From positions 81,814-122,436 of the forward strand of contig JAFEGM010000011.1 in assembly GCA_018240025.1 (NCBI GenBank): a DNA stretch of 40,623 nt, given 5' to 3'. Position numbers and translations under genes: made by a program. Source of the stretch: Verrucomicrobiota bacterium. Lineage in GTDB: Bacteria > Verrucomicrobiota > Verrucomicrobiia > Chthoniobacterales > SZAS-18. Below are positions 37,561 through 40,623 of the stretch, in pieces. Each line of letters opens with the position of its first letter. The stretch's first letter is position 1. The notes under the pieces are model-generated. The model was given only the letters and a program-made list of their open reading frames with translations. It was not told where the DNA came from and did not search any database.

Positions 37561-40047
37561 TCAGGACATCGGGCGCTCCCAGGGCCCCTTCGTGTAAGTG
37601 ATGGTGCCAGGGAAGCCGACGGGCGGATTCACCAGGAAGGTCTCGTCGAAGAGCACTTTACGGACCGGCGGGCTGTAGATCTGGAAGCGGCTCGGAGTCA
37701 GGAATTTGTTGGAGAGTTCCTTGGAGGTGTAGGACTGCATGATCGAGCCCTTGTAGGTGAAATAGAGCTGGGTCGAGGCACCGTTGTAACCGGTCACCAC
37801 CGAACCGCTACCTTCAATGGGTTTGGTCCAATTCTCGAGGAAGCGAATGATGTTGGTCGATCCGCCAGAGTAGCCGTTGTCACTGCTCTGGTACTGGCCG
37901 GTGACGATCGCGCTGTTGACCGTGGTGCTGACCGCGCCGCGCAGGAAGATGTTGTTTCCATCGGCGTCCAGATCGGGTGTGCCGGCCGTGGACTTGATCG
38001 CGTTAATCGGCTGATCGGCGACCAGCGGATCGAAATTGCGGGAAACCACCGCCACGGCGTCGGCCATGATGGCGGCGGTGACATTCCAAGCGGCAGTGCC
38101 GCCGTAATTGGCCACCGTCGACGCCGACGCATCCGCGGTGAAGTTCGACGCGGGCTGGTAGGTGGAGGTGTCACCCCCGGTGTTGTAGTCGCCTTTGATG
38201 TAGACACCGTTGTGGGTGGCGAGGGTGAAGCTGCGGTCGAGTTCGTTCGTCGCGGTGCAGCCTGGCAGGCGCGTCGCGTTCTCCAGAATGAGCGCATGCT
38301 TCACCCGTCCGCCGGCAGCGTTGTACTCGACGGTCGGAACCGAGGCAGAATCGGGGCCGGTGCCGTAGAGGAAGGGGTTGTACGAGGCGGGGAGCGTCCC
38401 ACCCGCGGGCCCGTAGGTGGCGTCGGCGATGTAAACTTCGCCCGAGTACACGAAGTCGCCCTCGCGCTTGACCAGCGACTTGGTGGTGCCACCCCAAGGC
38501 GGATACACTCCGTCGGTCTGTTCTGCGAAGAAGACGGCCTCGATGGCCTTGCGGAGTTCGGCCATGTTGATGCGCGTGGCCATGACCGTGTCTCCGCCAA
38601 TGCCGTCGCGGAGGTCCTTCACGGCGACTCGCTGGCTGGCCATGAGAATGGGGCCGAAGGTGGTCCCTCCGCTGGGATAGGTGCCCGTGCCGGTCAAGGC
38701 GCTCTTCACGACCGACAAGGCGTAGGCCACGGAACTCGACGAGGCGGTAGCATCGGCATTCACGCCGTCGGCCTTGCCGGCAGCGGTCGGGCCACGAACG
38801 ATGGTCTTGTTCAGATCCAAATTACCGGTGCTGTCGTAGGCGAGGATGATCTTGACCGCCGCTTTGTTGTACTGCCGGGCCTCCTCGATGGCGCGCTGGT
38901 CGCCATCGGTGTTCGTGCTCGTGCCCCAGTAGTCGTCATACTGCCGGCTCGAGGCGTCGGCGAACACGTCCGAGACGGAGAGAGTGTCCTTCGTGGTCGC
39001 CGTTTCGATCTGCTCGCGGAGGGAGTTGTTGTTGTAGCTCAGGTTTGGAACGTCGCGGCCGCTGGCCGGAACATAAGGCCGAAGGGATTCGCGGTTAATA
39101 CCGCCGACATTCATCTTCGGCACCGGGGTCGGGGAATAGCCGCGGGCGAAGAGCAGGTCGAAGCCGTCCAAGCCCGGTGGGAACGTAGCGGCACCGGCAC
39201 CCACGGGGTTCTGGCGCGGCACCAGGGCGTCACCATAGGTCACGCTGTTGAGGAAGCGGAGCGTGACGTCGGTGCGATCGCCGATCCAGAGGTCCTTGTT
39301 CGTATGCACGCGACCCTTGATCGTGGTGTTCGTGCCCGGAATGATCTCGAGGCGGTCTTCGTAGAAGTAGGCGGCCTGGGCGGCGCTCGCCACCGAGCGG
39401 GTGAAGTGGCGCCGCACCTTGGCGGTGAGAGGAGCGGTGCGGGTCTGGACGGTGACCTCCACATCGACCCGATAGACCATCTCGATCGACTGGAACCCGT
39501 TGGCGTTCGGAGAGGCAACGCGGAAGCTGTAATCCGCTCCGGAAGACGGAACGGGCGGGTAAATGCCGGACTCGCCGCGTCGTGTGGCTTCCACCAGCGT
39601 GGTTGGCGAATCCGTGCAGCGATCGTTCGTGTAGTTTCCGTAGACCTTCCCGGTCGAATCGACGGTCTTGAGCGAGATCTTCCCGACTGCGGCGTTGGTC
39701 GAACTCGAAAGGCCCAGGTAACCGGCCGGCAGCCCGAGGTCCGATAACGTCACCACGGTGATGTCCTTCGTCTCGGAGTTGAGCGGCGAGTCGCCCGTGA
39801 TGAAGACCGCGGCGTTCAGGTTCTTGTTCGTGTTGAACGAGACGATGCTGCGCCAGCGGGAGAAGACGAGCTCCATCGCGCTGTCGGCGACCGCATAGGC
39901 CAGAGTCATCTGCGTGCTCCGGTTGGTGGCGGTCGCGGTATTCGAAGTGAGGGAGAACGCTGCCCCCACAAAGACGGACAGCAGGGCCATGAAGAACAGC
40001 ACCACGAAGAGGGTGCTGCCGCGGGCAGAAGTCGGTCGGGTTTTCAT
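37561..40047 (-). CDS. Large PilX-like protein with prepilin-type N-terminus
   Basis: An 828-residue protein. Its N-terminus, MKTRPTSARGSTLFVVLFFM, has a short basic leader ending in Gly, then a long hydrophobic helix (11-33), as in PilX/GspK-type minor pilins; the usual Glu at position 5 after Gly is absent (Val there). The rest is a large secreted body of Thr/Ser/Asn/Gly-rich beta segments, for example 'TTIKGRVHTNKDLWIGDR', with no catalytic motif that I recognise. It is far longer than typical minor pilins (about 150-350 residues). It lies 32 bases from the Thr-Pro repeat gene and 45 bases from the exported protein gene, which suggests a pilus-related operon; core pilus genes are not in the window. 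Confidence 0.75.
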   Translation of the reverse strand: MKTRPTSARGSTLFVVLFFMALLSVFVGAAFSLTSNTATATNRSTQMTLAYAVADSAMELVFSRWRSIVSFNTNKNLNAAVFITGDSPLNSETKDITVVTLSDLGLPAGYLGLSSSTNAAVGKISLKTVDSTGKVYGNYTNDRCTDSPTTLVEATRRGESGIYPPVPSSGADYSFRVASPNANGFQSIEMVYRVDVEVTVQTRTAPLTAKVRRHFTRSVASAAQAAYFYEDRLEIIPGTNTTIKGRVHTNKDLWIGDRTDVTLRFLNSVTYGDALVPRQNPVGAGAATFPPGLDGFDLLFARGYSPTPVPKMNVGGINRESLRPYVPASGRDVPNLSYNNNSLREQIETATTKDTLSVSDVFADASSRQYDDYWGTSTNTDGDQRAIEEARQYNKAAVKIILAYDSTGNLDLNKTIVRGPTAAGKADGVNADATASSSSVAYALSVVKSALTGTGTYPSGGTTFGPILMASQRVAVKDLRDGIGGDTVMATRINMAELRKAIEAVFFAEQTDGVYPPWGGTTKSLVKREGDFVYSGEVYIADATYGPAGGTLPASYNPFLYGTGPDSASVPTVEYNAAGGRVKHALILENATRLPGCTATNELDRSFTLATHNGVYIKGDYNTGGDTSTYQPASNFTADASASTVANYGGTAAWNVTAAIMADAVAVVSRNFDPLVADQPINAIKSTAGTPDLDADGNNIFLRGAVSTTVNSAIVTGQYQSSDNGYSGGSTNIIRFLENWTKPIEGSGSVVTGYNGASTQLYFTYKGSIMQSYTSKELSNKFLTPSRFQIYSPPVRKVLFDETFLVNPPVGFPGTITYTKGPWERPMS

Positions 40048-40079
40048 TGGGATGAACTAATGGCTTCCAAGGGCTGAGA

Positions 40080-40623
<544 letters not shown>

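Noticed and set aside
36874..39747. 957-codon open frame on the plus strand over the PilX-like gene
   Set aside because: It is antisense to two minus-strand genes with signal sequences, its product is low-complexity, and I see no start context.

Overview
The window is a GC-rich bacterial chromosome segment, almost fully coding, with no tRNA, rRNA, CRISPR array or insertion sequence that I can see. Several traits point to Verrucomicrobiota, probably near Opitutaceae: an exosortase with a sorted surface protein, DUF5069 and DUF2277 proteins, a long secreted beta-helix protein ending in a 'DQDGIPNFVEYALGLNP'-type segment, and GC-rich palindrome clusters between genes. This placement is an inference from gene content, not from a marker phylogeny.

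Layout. 1-2841 (+): a glutamate/aspartate-type amino-acid ABC importer (ATPase C-terminus, binding protein, two permeases), followed by about 450 bases of non-coding repeats. 3288-4866 (-): DUF2277, DUF5069 and a nitroreductase, divergent from a DUF72 protein at 4959-5834. 5943-8624 (+): a four-PAS hybrid histidine kinase. 8643-10751 (-): folB, an OppF-type ATPase and a secreted FKBP-type isomerase, tightly packed; then a non-coding minisatellite. 11117-15512: an exosortase locus, with a PEP-CTERM-like surface protein and a membrane-anchored TPR protein on the minus strand, and a divergent exosortase fused to an EpsI-like domain. 15525-17556: a ribokinase and a TIM-barrel sugar isomerase/epimerase. 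17601-25922: a TonB-dependent receptor divergent from a 1,714-residue beta-helix protein. 26007-27065: cobT. 27093-27932 (-): a single-domain voltage-gated cation channel. 28096-32928 (-): ybaB, dnaX, a glycine-rich RRM protein and glycyl-tRNA synthetase. 33010-36175 (-): a deacetylase lipoprotein and an unusual three-domain enzyme. 36389-36769 (+): a small HTH regulator with its own terminator. 36844-40623 (-): a secreted protein of unknown function, a PilX-like protein and the C-terminus of a Thr-Pro repeat protein.

The most unusual item is the 636-residue protein at 34265-36175. It joins an aldo/keto reductase, a polynucleotide-kinase-like P-loop domain and a zinc-loop HAD phosphatase, each with its key residues. 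Next is the channel at 27093-27932, whose selectivity filter reads TLEGW instead of the TLESW usual for bacterial sodium channels, which suggests calcium permeation. The exosortase locus is compact, and its substrate has an odd acidic tail after the usual basic cluster. Two GC-rich non-coding repeat regions, a perfect 32-bp palindrome and two Thr-Pro coding repeats add smaller points of interest.
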